Positions 25,245 to 33,883 of a stretch of 64,000 bases of DNA are shown piece after piece. The notes beneath the pieces were generated by a model, which was given only the letters and a program-made list of their open reading frames with translations, searched no databases and was not told the DNA's origin. Location: contig CAMCGZ010000009.1 in assembly GCA_945874535.1 (NCBI GenBank), forward strand, positions 1 through 64,000. The letters are read 5' to 3'. The position numbers and the translations under genes were made by a program. How positions within the stretch are numbered: the stretch's first letter is position 1; each line of letters begins with the position of its first letter. Source of the stretch: Bdellovibrio sp. ZAP7. Its GTDB lineage: Bacteria > Bdellovibrionota > UBA1018 > CAIMNF01.

Positions 25245-25268
25245 AATCCCCAGCGAAAGGGGTCAGTT
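25245..25268 (-). repeat. Right terminal inverted repeat of the IS
   Basis: Inverted copy of the left end. It contains the TGA stop codon used by the S41 peptidase gene on the minus strand (25265-25263). Confidence 0.85.
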
Positions 25269-27104
25269 TGCGGGGGGCAACCCTTCAGCCAGCATCTCAG
25301 CACCCTTCACCACCGCCCCCTTGTACTTCTCCCTCGCCATCCCGAAAGTCTTCAGCTCCACCGTCGGCCGGATCCCGAAATTCTCAATATACCCCTGCGG
25401 ATCGATCGTCCGATCCTTCCGCACCATCAACGACTCCGTCTGCCTCAAATCCAGGTGGCTATTCGGCGCTTGGTTGTGATTCACCACATTTCCACCCGCA
25501 CCCATCGTCCTCTGCCCGATCACTGTCGCCATCCCGTTGTCCTGCAGCATCGCCGCAAAAATATCGCACATCGAAGCACACATCTCATTCACCAGAAGGA
25601 CCACCTCGAACCCGCCATCGAGAGCAGCATTCGGCTGGATCGAAAACGGAGCCAGTACATCGGCCGAAAGGGGTGCCGAAAGGCGGAGGCCGGCACGCCT
25701 CTGAGCTTCGAAACCCTCCAGAGTCCGGCGGGAGATCTCGCGCTCGGAATCATTACTGGCATTCATGGATTCCGACTCGAATTGATCGAGCCAGCTATCC
25801 GATAGGCGGAACTGCATCTTCGGCATCTCGATCCGGTTGGGCGACAGCGCTTGCGCCATCTTCATTCCGAGAACCAATGAGCCCCCTCCATTGTTGATGG
25901 TATCGAGCATCAACCGCTCCACTCCGAGAGACTGCATGGCCTTCAGTGTCGCCTTGAACTCGGCCATCACCGTGCTTTCCTCCTGTTGGGGGGAGAACGT
26001 GTCGATCAGGATGTAGCCCACCAGCTCCTTCTTTTTCGTCGGCTTTCCGGTAGAATCCAACACACGGACCGGGGCCACATAAGCAGGATAGGTTTTAGCG
26101 ACATCGATCATCACGGCATTCTCGAGTACGAATCTCCGCTTCGAAAGGGCTTCGAGCGGAGAAAGATCCGCAGCGGCACCCGACACTGTTTCAACCGGAC
26201 TCCAGGTCTCGATCCCGTCGATGAAACGGAAGCCCTCGGCGAAGCTCTTGCGAACACCGCGGAGAACGCTCTGAATCCGGTCAATGGGCATCTCGACCCT
26301 GCCGTCGAACCCGACAAACCTGAAGGAGAACACTCCTGCTTCGGCCCGATCGTCCGTGACCATCATGAAGTTCCCGCTTTTCTTCTCCTGAGCGGATTTC
26401 GCTTGGTCCTGCTCCATCCGGAATTGGAATAAATCACGAACCACCCACGGGAGCTTCAATTCGAGGGTCTTCCCGTCACGCTCAACGGTCAGGAGCGCAT
26501 CCTTCGCTTCCGGAGCCCCGTTCTGGGTCGAGATCCGGGTGAAAAGCTTGTTCATGTGAAACGTAATATTGGCCTCGTTGTTCCCGAGGTCACGCAGTGG
26601 AACCAGTTCGGACTCGATTTGCTCACGCAAGGTCTTCCCGTCGAGCTTACGGATCTTGTCGCCCACCTTCACTGGATATTCCGACTTGGGATCGATGGTC
26701 GGTAGCAACTGGCTCACGATCAGTTCCTCACCGTCCCGATAACCGCCAAAGCCCAGAAACGCCACTTGGGCACGATTCGGCAAAGATGCGTTCGTCAGAG
26801 CCGCCGAGGTGTGGGCATCCTTGAACCGAGCTACGAACTTCATCATCAGAGCATAGAATTCGTCATTGTCCTTCGTCAGTACGGCAGACTCGTTGGTCTC
26901 GCGCTTCAACTGCTCGTAATCGAACCCATGGAGCCTCTGCTTCATTTCAAGGGGTGCGTAGTTTTCTCCGAACTGCGAATAGATCCATGCCAAATCCGCA
27001 AGCTTCTCTTCCGTGGTCAGAGTCCGACGGGGTACCGGATCACAAGCGGACAAAGTCAAAAATACGGTCACGATTAGAGACAAAAGAATGATGAGGCGTT
27101 TCAT
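25263..27104 (-). CDS. S41-family (C-terminal processing-type) peptidase lipoprotein
   Basis: 613 residues from ATG 27104, which begins a lipoprotein signal (IILLSLIVTVFLTLSAC). An N-terminal helical region is followed by a PDZ-like segment (VKVGDKIRKLDGKTL) and the S41 core: GYILIDTF, LMLDTINNGGGSLVLG, then VNEMCASMCDIFAAMLQDNG where the nucleophile Ser lies, and GQRTMGAGG. Its stop codon is inside the right inverted repeat of the neighbouring IS, so the final residues were probably altered or shortened by the insertion. It lies opposite the fab genes it interrupts. Confidence 0.85.
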   Translation of the reverse strand: MKRLIILLSLIVTVFLTLSACDPVPRRTLTTEEKLADLAWIYSQFGENYAPLEMKQRLHGFDYEQLKRETNESAVLTKDNDEFYALMMKFVARFKDAHTSAALTNASLPNRAQVAFLGFGGYRDGEELIVSQLLPTIDPKSEYPVKVGDKIRKLDGKTLREQIESELVPLRDLGNNEANITFHMNKLFTRISTQNGAPEAKDALLTVERDGKTLELKLPWVVRDLFQFRMEQDQAKSAQEKKSGNFMMVTDDRAEAGVFSFRFVGFDGRVEMPIDRIQSVLRGVRKSFAEGFRFIDGIETWSPVETVSGAAADLSPLEALSKRRFVLENAVMIDVAKTYPAYVAPVRVLDSTGKPTKKKELVGYILIDTFSPQQEESTVMAEFKATLKAMQSLGVERLMLDTINNGGGSLVLGMKMAQALSPNRIEMPKMQFRLSDSWLDQFESESMNASNDSEREISRRTLEGFEAQRRAGLRLSAPLSADVLAPFSIQPNAALDGGFEVVLLVNEMCASMCDIFAAMLQDNGMATVIGQRTMGAGGNVVNHNQAPNSHLDLRQTESLMVRKDRTIDPQGYIENFGIRPTVELKTFGMAREKYKGAVVKGAEMLAEGLPPAN

Positions 27105-27135
27105 GCCGCCGGACGCTACCCTGCTCCTGGTGCTT

Positions 27136-27163
27136 TGTATAGGGTTTTTCGGTGGTGCGTCAA
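27136..27163 (-). promoter_or_regulatory. Promoter of the S41 peptidase gene
   Basis: Minus strand: TTGACG (27163-27158), 16-base spacer, TATACA (27141-27136). It gives a leader of about 25 bases before ATG 27104. Confidence 0.55.
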
Positions 27164-27248
27164 GCATGCGTGCGTCGGTTTTTTAATGCGTCGCACAAAG
27201 CAATGAATCCCGCACTGCTTTCGTGTTTCCCTTTCCGACCGGGATTGG

Positions 27249-27261
27249 TTAAATTCCGGGC
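27249..27261 (+). promoter_or_regulatory. Possible leaderless -10 of fabF
   Basis: TTAAAT (27249-27254) ends 7 bases before ATG 27262, the spacing of other start sites in this window. No good -35 hexamer is visible 16-18 bases upstream, so this is tentative. Confidence 0.3.
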
Positions 27262-28584
27262 ATGTCACGTTATGGAAGCCACCGTGTTGCCGTCACCGGC
27301 ATCGGAATCGTGAGTCCGGTCGGACTGACCCGAGAGACCAGTTGGAATGCCGTCTTGGAGGGCCGTTCCGGAATCGCGCCCATCACCCTGTTCGATCCAG
27401 AAGACTGCTCTTGCAGAATCGCAGGTGAGGTGAAGAACTTCGACCCCACCGCCCCCCTCCCCGCTCTCCTTCACCCTCGAGGTCAAACGCAACCACCTCT
27501 CGTTCAGGCTGTTTCGCAAAAAGACATGAAGCGCATGGACCGCTTCATCCATCTGGCTTTGGTGGCCGGACTCGAGGCTTATTCAGATTCCGGACTCGAT
27601 TCGGTAAGAGATCGTGTCGCGCCCGAGGACATCGGCATCAACATCGGAGTCGGGATGGGCGGACTCCCCGGAATCGAAGATACCCACGACACTTATCGCG
27701 ACAAGGGGATCCGTCGGATCTCTCCCTTTTTCATCCCCCAGGTGATTCCGAACCTGGCTGCCGGGCAACTCTCGATCCTCCTCGATACCCGCAACATCAA
27801 CACTTGCTCGGTATCGGCTTGCGCCTCAAGCGCTCACTCGATCGGTGAATCCTTCCGTGCCATCCAAAGGGGTGAAGCCAAGGTGATGTTGGCCGGTGGA
27901 GCGGAAGCGGTCGTCTGCGCACTCGGGATCGGGGGCTTCGCATCCATGCGCGCTCTTTCGACCCGCAACGATGAGCCGGCAAAAGCCTCGCGCCCCTTCG
28001 ACTCATCCCGTGACGGGTTTGTGATGGGAGAAGGATCGGCGGTCCTGGTGCTCGAAGAGCTTGAATTTGCACGAGCCCGGGGAGCCCGGATCTATGCCGA
28101 AATAGCCGGCTACGGCGCAACTGCCGACGCCTACCACATCACGGCCCCGCTCGAAGACGGTGCGGGCGGATACCGGGCCATGAAGCTCGCTCTCGAAGAT
28201 GCGGAACTCCAGCCCGAGTCGATTTCCTATGTGAATGCCCACGGAACCTCGACACCTCTTGGGGATGTCCAGGAGGCACTCGCCGTGAAGCGGCTGTTTC
28301 CCGATTCAACCGGACTGCATGTCAGCTCCACCAAATCCATGACCGGGCACCTGCTCGGTGCGGCCGGAGCCATCGAAGCAGCTTTTTCCATTCTCGCAAT
28401 CCGGGATTCGGTGGTTCCGCCGACCATCAACCTCGACTCACTCGATCCGAAATGCGCCGAGACCGGCCTCGACTTCACGGCCCACACGTCCGTCCGTAAG
28501 CCGGTGACAGCTTCGATGAGCAACAGCTTCGGATTTGGTGGAACAAACGTCTCGCTGGTGTTCAAGAAGGCGGGCGCACCATGA
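27262..28584 (+). CDS. fabF: 3-oxoacyl-ACP synthase II
   Basis: 440 residues. Nucleophile Cys187 (SACASS) and two catalytic His (NAHGTST and TGHLLGA) are intact, as is the C-terminal NSFGFGGTN. It elongates acyl-ACP with malonyl-ACP. It is about 28 residues longer than typical, mainly through an insertion at about residues 60-85 before KRMDRF. It is separated from acpP by the IS and the peptidase gene but heads its own operon with rpiB, glyA and an acyl-CoA dehydrogenase, each joined by 4-base overlaps. Confidence 0.95.
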   Translation: MSRYGSHRVAVTGIGIVSPVGLTRETSWNAVLEGRSGIAPITLFDPEDCSCRIAGEVKNFDPTAPLPALLHPRGQTQPPLVQAVSQKDMKRMDRFIHLALVAGLEAYSDSGLDSVRDRVAPEDIGINIGVGMGGLPGIEDTHDTYRDKGIRRISPFFIPQVIPNLAAGQLSILLDTRNINTCSVSACASSAHSIGESFRAIQRGEAKVMLAGGAEAVVCALGIGGFASMRALSTRNDEPAKASRPFDSSRDGFVMGEGSAVLVLEELEFARARGARIYAEIAGYGATADAYHITAPLEDGAGGYRAMKLALEDAELQPESISYVNAHGTSTPLGDVQEALAVKRLFPDSTGLHVSSTKSMTGHLLGAAGAIEAAFSILAIRDSVVPPTINLDSLDPKCAETGLDFTAHTSVRKPVTASMSNSFGFGGTNVSLVFKKAGAP

Positions 28585-29027
28585 CGCTACTCATCGCTTC
28601 TGATCATGCAGGACTTGAACTGAAAGAAGCCCTGAAAATCCGCGCAAGTGACTTGGGCGTGACCTTCATCGATCTCGGAACCCATTCGAAGGACAGTGTC
28701 GATTACCCTGACTACGCCCACGATCTCGCACGCGAGCTCCTGAAACCGGGGGCCTCCGCTTCACTCGGTATCCTGATTTGCGGGAGCGGCGTGGGCGTGA
28801 GTATCGCCGCAAACCGGCACCCTGAAATCCGTGCAGTGCTGGCAGAGTCACCCGAAATCGCCCGCTTGGGCCGCGAACACAATCATGCCAACGTCCTTTG
28901 TCTCGGTGCCCGCTTCCTGACTCCGGAGCAGGCCATGGAAGTGATCCGGGCTTTTTTGACCGCAACCCCCGATTCCGGCGAACGCCATGTCCGCCGGGTC
29001 CAGAAACTGGGAGAACAACAGAAATGA
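28581..29027 (+). CDS. rpiB: Ribose-5-phosphate isomerase B
   Basis: 148 residues. N-terminal ASDHAG and catalytic Cys67 in CGSGVG define the RpiB/LacAB family. It interconverts ribose-5-phosphate and ribulose-5-phosphate. The start overlaps the fabF stop and the end overlaps the glyA start; rpiB-glyA adjacency is common in bacteria. Confidence 0.95.
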   Translation: MTLLIASDHAGLELKEALKIRASDLGVTFIDLGTHSKDSVDYPDYAHDLARELLKPGASASLGILICGSGVGVSIAANRHPEIRAVLAESPEIARLGREHNHANVLCLGARFLTPEQAMEVIRAFLTATPDSGERHVRRVQKLGEQQK

Positions 29028-30298
29028 AACACCAACCGAACTTCACCCGCCCTCTGAGCCTGACCGATCCTGAACTTTACGCCACGATCCTGGCCGAGTC
29101 TGCTCGCGAGGAAGAGGGGCTTGAACTCATCGCCTCTGAGAACTACGCCTCGCGTGCAGTGATGGAAGCGCAGGGATCCATTCTGACCAACAAGTATGCA
29201 GAAGGCTACCCGGGCAAACGTTACTACGGGGGTTGTGTCCATGTCGACAAAGCCGAAGCCCTCGCAATCGAACGCGTGTGCAAGCTGTTCGGGGCCGAGG
29301 CCGCGAACGTACAGCCGCACTCGGGGTCGAGCGCCAATATGGGCGTCTACCTCTCCCTCCTTCAGCCGGGAGATACGATTCTCGGCATGAGCCTCTCTCA
29401 CGGGGGGCACCTGACCCATGGCAGCCCCGTGAATTTCTCGGGGAAACTCTTCCGTGCGGTTCACTACGGTTTGAATCCTTCGAATGACCTGCTCGACTAC
29501 GATCAAATCCGGGATCAGGCCAAGACCGAGAAGCCCAAGGTCATCATCGCGGGGGCGAGCGCCTACTCCCGAATCATCGACTTCAAAACCTTCGGCGAAA
29601 TCGCCAATGAAGTTGGAGCAAAACTCGTGGTCGACATGGCCCATATCGCAGGTCTCATCGCCGCCGGCCTCCATCCGAGTCCGATTCCGCATGCGGCCTA
29701 CACCACATCGACCACTCACAAGACCCTCCGCGGCCCGAGAGGCGGAATCATCCTGTGCTCACAGGAAAATCTGAAAGCCGTGAACTCCCTGATCTTTCCT
29801 GGAATTCAAGGCGGGCCGCTCATGCACGTGATTGCCGCCAAGGCTGTGGCCTTCGGCGAAGCGCTCACTCCCGAATTCAAAGCCTATCAGGAGCAGGTCA
29901 TCCGGAATGCAAAAACACTCGCCGAATCCTTGGTGAGTCTCGGATTCCGCCTCGTCACCCAGGGCACGGACAACCACCTGATGCTGATCGATCTTTCGCA
30001 GAGCCACACCGGAGAAGTCACCGGAAAAGAAGCAGAAGCTTGGCTCGATTTGGCTGGAATCACCGTGAACAAGAACACGGTACCGAATGAGAAGCGTTCG
30101 CCGTTCATCACCAGCGGAATTCGCGTCGGCACCCCCGCCATGACCACTCGCGGTCTCAAAGAGGCCGAAATGAAGCAAATCGCCCAGTGGATTCGCGATG
30201 CGGTCCAGTCAAAGGGTGATACCGGAACCTTGCAGAATATCCGAAACTCGGTGAAGGAACTCTGTGGCCGATTCCCGGTTTATGGAGCACACGCATGA
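29024..30298 (+). CDS. glyA: Serine hydroxymethyltransferase
   Basis: 424 residues from ATG 29024, within the rpiB stop (ATGA). The PLP-binding Lys is in [24 protein letters not shown] and [15 protein letters not shown] are signature segments. It makes glycine and methylene-tetrahydrofolate from serine. The 4-base overlaps on both sides indicate tight coupling. Confidence 0.96.
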   Translation: MKHQPNFTRPLSLTDPELYATILAESAREEEGLELIASENYASRAVMEAQGSILTNKYAEGYPGKRYYGGCVHVDKAEALAIERVCKLFGAEAANVQPHSGSSANMGVYLSLLQPGDTILGMSLSHGGHLTHGSPVNFSGKLFRAVHYGLNPSNDLLDYDQIRDQAKTEKPKVIIAGASAYSRIIDFKTFGEIANEVGAKLVVDMAHIAGLIAAGLHPSPIPHAAYTTSTTHKTLRGPRGGIILCSQENLKAVNSLIFPGIQGGPLMHVIAAKAVAFGEALTPEFKAYQEQVIRNAKTLAESLVSLGFRLVTQGTDNHLMLIDLSQSHTGEVTGKEAEAWLDLAGITVNKNTVPNEKRSPFITSGIRVGTPAMTTRGLKEAEMKQIAQWIRDAVQSKGDTGTLQNIRNSVKELCGRFPVYGAHA

Positions 30299-31440
30299 TT
30301 TTCGACACCTCCTTCGAAACAGAAGCCCAGATCGAGATCCGCCAGCTGGCCAGAAAGTTCGCGCAGGACCGGATCCGTCCCGTCGTCGAACACGATGAAG
30401 AGACGGGGACCTTCCGGCGCGACATCATCCGGGATCTCGGAAGCCTCGGGTTGACCGGCATCCCCGTGTCGGAGAACTACGGCGGAGCCGGACTGGGTTA
30501 TCAGGAATACATCGGAGCCATCGAAGAAATCGCCGCTGAAAGCGGCGCCTACGCAGTGAGCGTCGCGGTCACGGGACTCCCGCAGGTGATCCTCGAAAAA
30601 CAAGGGCATGAAAGCCAGAAACAAAAGTACATCCCGGGACTCGCTTCCGGAGAGGGGATCGGTTCTTTTGTGCTTTCCGAGGCCGGAAGCGGTTCCGATG
30701 CGGCAAGTCTCCGGACCACCGCAGTCAGTGAAGGGAACCACTACATCCTGAATGGAACCAAGCTCTGGATCACCCAGGCCGACGAGGCCGACGTGTTCAT
30801 CGCCATGGCCCGCACTGGAGGCCCCGGAGCAAAGGGAGTCTCCGCCTTCATCCTGGAAAAAGGTATGAAGGGAATCACCATGGGGAAGCGCGAAAAGAAG
30901 ATGGGAATGAACATCTCGCACACCATGGAATTGTTGCTCGAAGATGTGAAAGTTCCAGCCGGTCAGCTGATTGCGAATGAAGGGGACGGAATGAAGGTGG
31001 CTTTCGCCGCTCTTGACTCCGGACGGATCACGATCGCAGCCACGGCGCTTGGAATCGCCCGTTCGGCAATCGAGTGTGCGAGCCGGCACGCCAATCTGCG
31101 TGAGCAATTCGGGAAACCCATTCTGGACTTCCAGGGTGTCGGGTTCATGCTTGCCGACATGCTGAACGAGTACCACTCGGCCAAACTCATGGTTCAAAAG
31201 GCTGCTTTTCTGAAGGATCAGGGTAAACCTTTCTCAATCCAGGCAGCACAGGCCAAGGTGCTGGCCACCGACATGGCCATGAAGGTGACCACCGATGCGG
31301 TCCAGATTCTGGGCGGCTCGGGGTACACGCGGGAATTTCCCGTCGAACGCCTCATGCGTGAAGCGAAGATGCTCCAGATTGTCGAGGGCACCAACCAGAT
31401 CCAACGGCTGGTGATCTCCCGCTCGCTCAAGCAGACCTGA
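30295..31440 (+). CDS. Acyl-CoA dehydrogenase
   Basis: 381 residues, the usual length. FAD-binding motifs ([12 protein letters not shown] and WITQADEAD), a C-terminal helical domain and catalytic Glu364 in [11 protein letters not shown] place it with short/branched-chain acyl-CoA dehydrogenases such as the butyryl-CoA type. It introduces a trans-2 double bond and passes electrons to ETF. Being last in a biosynthetic operon (fabF-rpiB-glyA) is unexpected for a degradative enzyme, unless the operon simply follows growth. Confidence 0.92.
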   Translation: MIFDTSFETEAQIEIRQLARKFAQDRIRPVVEHDEETGTFRRDIIRDLGSLGLTGIPVSENYGGAGLGYQEYIGAIEEIAAESGAYAVSVAVTGLPQVILEKQGHESQKQKYIPGLASGEGIGSFVLSEAGSGSDAASLRTTAVSEGNHYILNGTKLWITQADEADVFIAMARTGGPGAKGVSAFILEKGMKGITMGKREKKMGMNISHTMELLLEDVKVPAGQLIANEGDGMKVAFAALDSGRITIAATALGIARSAIECASRHANLREQFGKPILDFQGVGFMLADMLNEYHSAKLMVQKAAFLKDQGKPFSIQAAQAKVLATDMAMKVTTDAVQILGGSGYTREFPVERLMREAKMLQIVEGTNQIQRLVISRSLKQT

Positions 31441-31480
31441 GTCCGGGCAGGGGACTCTTTCCAATCCGACGGGATTCGGC

Positions 31481-31492
31481 TAGGATCTGCCC
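31481..31492 (+). promoter_or_regulatory. Possible leaderless -10 of pgi
   Basis: TAGGAT (31481-31486) ends 6 bases before ATG 31493, with no ribosome binding site between. The -35 region is weak. Confidence 0.35.
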
Positions 31493-32848
31493 ATGTCGAT
31501 CAGCGCATCCCGTTTTGGCAGTTCTCCCCTGCTCCTCGATTGGAGCGGACTCAATACCGAGATTTCACCCCAGGAGCGGGAGGAAGCCCATTCAAAGTGG
31601 CTCGCCACGCTGGAGGGCCTCCGTGCCCGGGTCTCCGGATTTTATGATGCCGTGATCGATCCTTCGCTCTCGCAGATCGACGCCTGTCGGACCCTTGCGG
31701 ACCGTTTCAAAAGCGACTCCAGGATCCGTCATTGTCTGTTCATCGGTATCGGCGGAAGCAGTCTCGGACCTCTCTGCCTGATCGACGCCCTCAAGCACCG
31801 GAGCTCGTCGCCGATCCAGTTCCATTTTTTTGAAAACCCCGATCCGATCGATTGGCAATACCGGATCGCCCGACTCAAACCGGAAGAGACACTCGTGTGT
31901 GTCGTGACCAAATCCGGAACCACCTACGAAACCATCTCGATTTTCATGCTGGCTTGGAACTGGCTCGTGCAGTCCCTCGGAACACAGCGGGCTGCAACCC
32001 AGACCGTGGCGATCACCGATCCCGCTAAAGGTGAGTTGCTCGAATTTGCCAGGAAGGAAGGCCTTTCCACACTCGAAATCGCACCTTCTGTCGGTGGCCG
32101 ATTCAGCGTCTTCACCCCGGTCGGCCTGTTTGCCGCGGCCCTAGCCGGACTCGATCTGGATGCATTTCTGGCAGGAGCCAAAAAAATCCGGGATTATTGC
32201 GAACGTGCGAGCCAGGAGAAGAACCTCTTCCTGACCTGGGCGGTCTCGCTGTTGAAACGTCGGGAAACCCACCCCATTCACGTGATGATGCCGTACACGA
32301 CCCCTCTCCGCCAAGCGGCAGCCTGGTGGGTTCAACTGTGGTCGGAGAGTCTCGGCAAGGACGGTAAGGGATTCACTGCAGTCCCCTCACTCGGAGCCGT
32401 GGACCAGCACTCCATGCTCCAACTCCTCCGTGACGGTCCGAACGACAAGGTGATCTGGTTTGTGAACATCCAGGATTTCGGATCGAAAGTACCGGTTCCC
32501 TCTGTGAAATTTCCGGTCAAAACCTTCGACCTTCTGGAGGGCCAAGAGCTCGGATCCATTCTCGATACCGAGTTCCGGGCCATTCAAAAAGTCATGAAAA
32601 ACCGGGGACGCCCTGCTCTTCAACTCCAGCTGGACTCCCTGACCGAGGAAGCCATGGGAGCCTTTTTCTTCGCACTTTCGGTACTGACTGCATACTCGGG
32701 ACGGCTCCTCGGGGTGGATCCCTTCGACCAACCGGGAGTGGAAGAGGGAAAAATCTATATCCGCGAAACTCTGGAGCAGATCAAGAAACAGGCGAAAAAT
32801 GCTGTTGAAGAAGACCCGGTCCATCGCTTGAGACTCCATCGGGAGTGA
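31493..32848 (+). CDS. pgi: Glucose-6-phosphate isomerase
   Basis: 451 residues, the compact bacterial form. Sugar-phosphate isomerase features include GIGGSSLGP, VVTKSGTTYET and the C-terminal FDQPGVEEGK with the catalytic Lys. It interconverts glucose-6-phosphate and fructose-6-phosphate, which also supplies the mannose route used by the ManC-like protein at 56113. A 7-base-pair hairpin follows the stop directly. Confidence 0.95.
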   Translation: MSISASRFGSSPLLLDWSGLNTEISPQEREEAHSKWLATLEGLRARVSGFYDAVIDPSLSQIDACRTLADRFKSDSRIRHCLFIGIGGSSLGPLCLIDALKHRSSSPIQFHFFENPDPIDWQYRIARLKPEETLVCVVTKSGTTYETISIFMLAWNWLVQSLGTQRAATQTVAITDPAKGELLEFARKEGLSTLEIAPSVGGRFSVFTPVGLFAAALAGLDLDAFLAGAKKIRDYCERASQEKNLFLTWAVSLLKRRETHPIHVMMPYTTPLRQAAAWWVQLWSESLGKDGKGFTAVPSLGAVDQHSMLQLLRDGPNDKVIWFVNIQDFGSKVPVPSVKFPVKTFDLLEGQELGSILDTEFRAIQKVMKNRGRPALQLQLDSLTEEAMGAFFFALSVLTAYSGRLLGVDPFDQPGVEEGKIYIRETLEQIKKQAKNAVEEDPVHRLRLHRE

Positions 32849-32867
32849 GCTGACGCGTTTCGTCAGC
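32849..32867 (+). terminator. Hairpin directly after pgi
   Basis: A perfect 7-base-pair stem (32849-32855 with 32861-32867) and 5-base loop begin at the base after the pgi stop codon. There is no real T-run, so it may protect the mRNA end or act with Rho rather than be an intrinsic terminator. Confidence 0.45.
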
Positions 32868-32942
32868 CGGAATTCTGACTCTTTCCCAGCGATTGTAGCT
32901 TCTCTTTCAATTGCCACCGCTTTCCTTTAAGATGAGGATGCC

Positions 32943-33872
32943 ATGGCTAACAGTGATTTCGACTCGAAAGACCGCACAGCGATCCTCGGTTTCGACCAGG
33001 AAACCATCAACCGCGAACTCCAGAAAGCGAAGGAGCAACCGGCCTGCCTGATCCTGATCAAGGGGACCCCGCAAGGACACCGGTATTTCATCACTGCTGA
33101 CGAAATGGTGATCGGGCGTGATCCGGCTGCTGACATTTCGATTCCGGACGGATCCATTTCACGCAAGCACGCCCGGATCAAACAGGCGGGCGGAGTCGTC
33201 ACCATCGAAGATCTCGGTTCCTCCAACGGAACCTCGGTGAACAGCAAAAAACTCGAGCCGGGAAATGTCGTCACGCTCTCGAAAGAGGACATGATCAAAC
33301 TCGGAAACTCCATCGTGAAGTACCTGCCCGCTGGCGAGCTCGAGATCGTGTTCTATGGAAACCTGAACCAGGCTGCCAATACCGATCCGATGACCAAATG
33401 TTTCAACAAGGGTTATTTTCTTGAAGCGATTGAAGCGGAAGTGAAGCGCGCCAAGGCTCTTTCGACTCCGATCACACTCATGTTTTTCGACCTGGATCAC
33501 TTCAAGAAAGTGAACGACACCTACGGGCACGAGGGCGGAGATTTTGTATTGAAAGAGTTCACCAATCTTATCCGGGGTCTCGGAATCATCCAGAAGAGCG
33601 ATATCTTCGCCCGGTACGGCGGTGAGGAATTCTGCCTGATGATGCCTTCCAAAACCGCACAAGAGGCCGCCAAGATTGCAGAGACCATCCGGGGTAAGAT
33701 CCAGATGCACGAATTCAATTATGAGGGTCAGAGGATCCCGGTGACCACCAGTCTCGGGGTCGCAGAACTCAAGACCGAGATGGAAACCGCGACCGATCTG
33801 ATCAAGGCCTCTGACAAGGCTCTCTATGAGTCGAAGAAGAGCGGTCGGAATCGCGTCACCGTCGCTGTCTGA
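32943..33872 (+). CDS. FHA-GGDEF diguanylate cyclase (DgcB-like)
   Basis: 309 residues. An FHA domain (about 35-125; MVIGRD, SISRKH, LGSSNGTSVN) precedes a GGDEF domain (about 140-305) with intact active-site GGEEF (226-230) and FFDLDHFKKVNDTYGH. The inhibitory I-site Arg is absent (QKSD instead of RxxD), so product inhibition may be lost. The short N-terminal tail has Thr12 in RTAILGF, which fits a phospho-Thr peptide that its own FHA domain could bind; this mode is reported for Bdellovibrio DgcB, which controls prey entry. A TAAGAT lies 9 bases before the start. Confidence 0.9.
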   Translation: MANSDFDSKDRTAILGFDQETINRELQKAKEQPACLILIKGTPQGHRYFITADEMVIGRDPAADISIPDGSISRKHARIKQAGGVVTIEDLGSSNGTSVNSKKLEPGNVVTLSKEDMIKLGNSIVKYLPAGELEIVFYGNLNQAANTDPMTKCFNKGYFLEAIEAEVKRAKALSTPITLMFFDLDHFKKVNDTYGHEGGDFVLKEFTNLIRGLGIIQKSDIFARYGGEEFCLMMPSKTAQEAAKIAETIRGKIQMHEFNYEGQRIPVTTSLGVAELKTEMETATDLIKASDKALYESKKSGRNRVTVAV

Positions 33873-33883
33873 ACGGCCCTGAC

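Larger units (their letters stand above)
24273..25268. mobile_element. Insertion sequence with 24-base terminal inverted repeats
   Basis: 996 bases between acpP and the S41 peptidase gene. The left end 24273-24296 and the inverted right end 25245-25268 match at 21 of 24 positions (core CCCCTTTCGCTG), enclosing one DDE-type transposase gene. No target-site duplication is evident in the 8 bases on either side, so the insertion may be old or the flanks rearranged. The S41 peptidase gene's stop codon (25265-25263) lies inside the right repeat. Confidence 0.85.

Noticed and set aside
25181-25897. A plus-strand frame continuing from the IS into the S41 gene region
   Set aside because: It is antisense to conserved S41 motifs and starts inside the transposase gene; a shadow.
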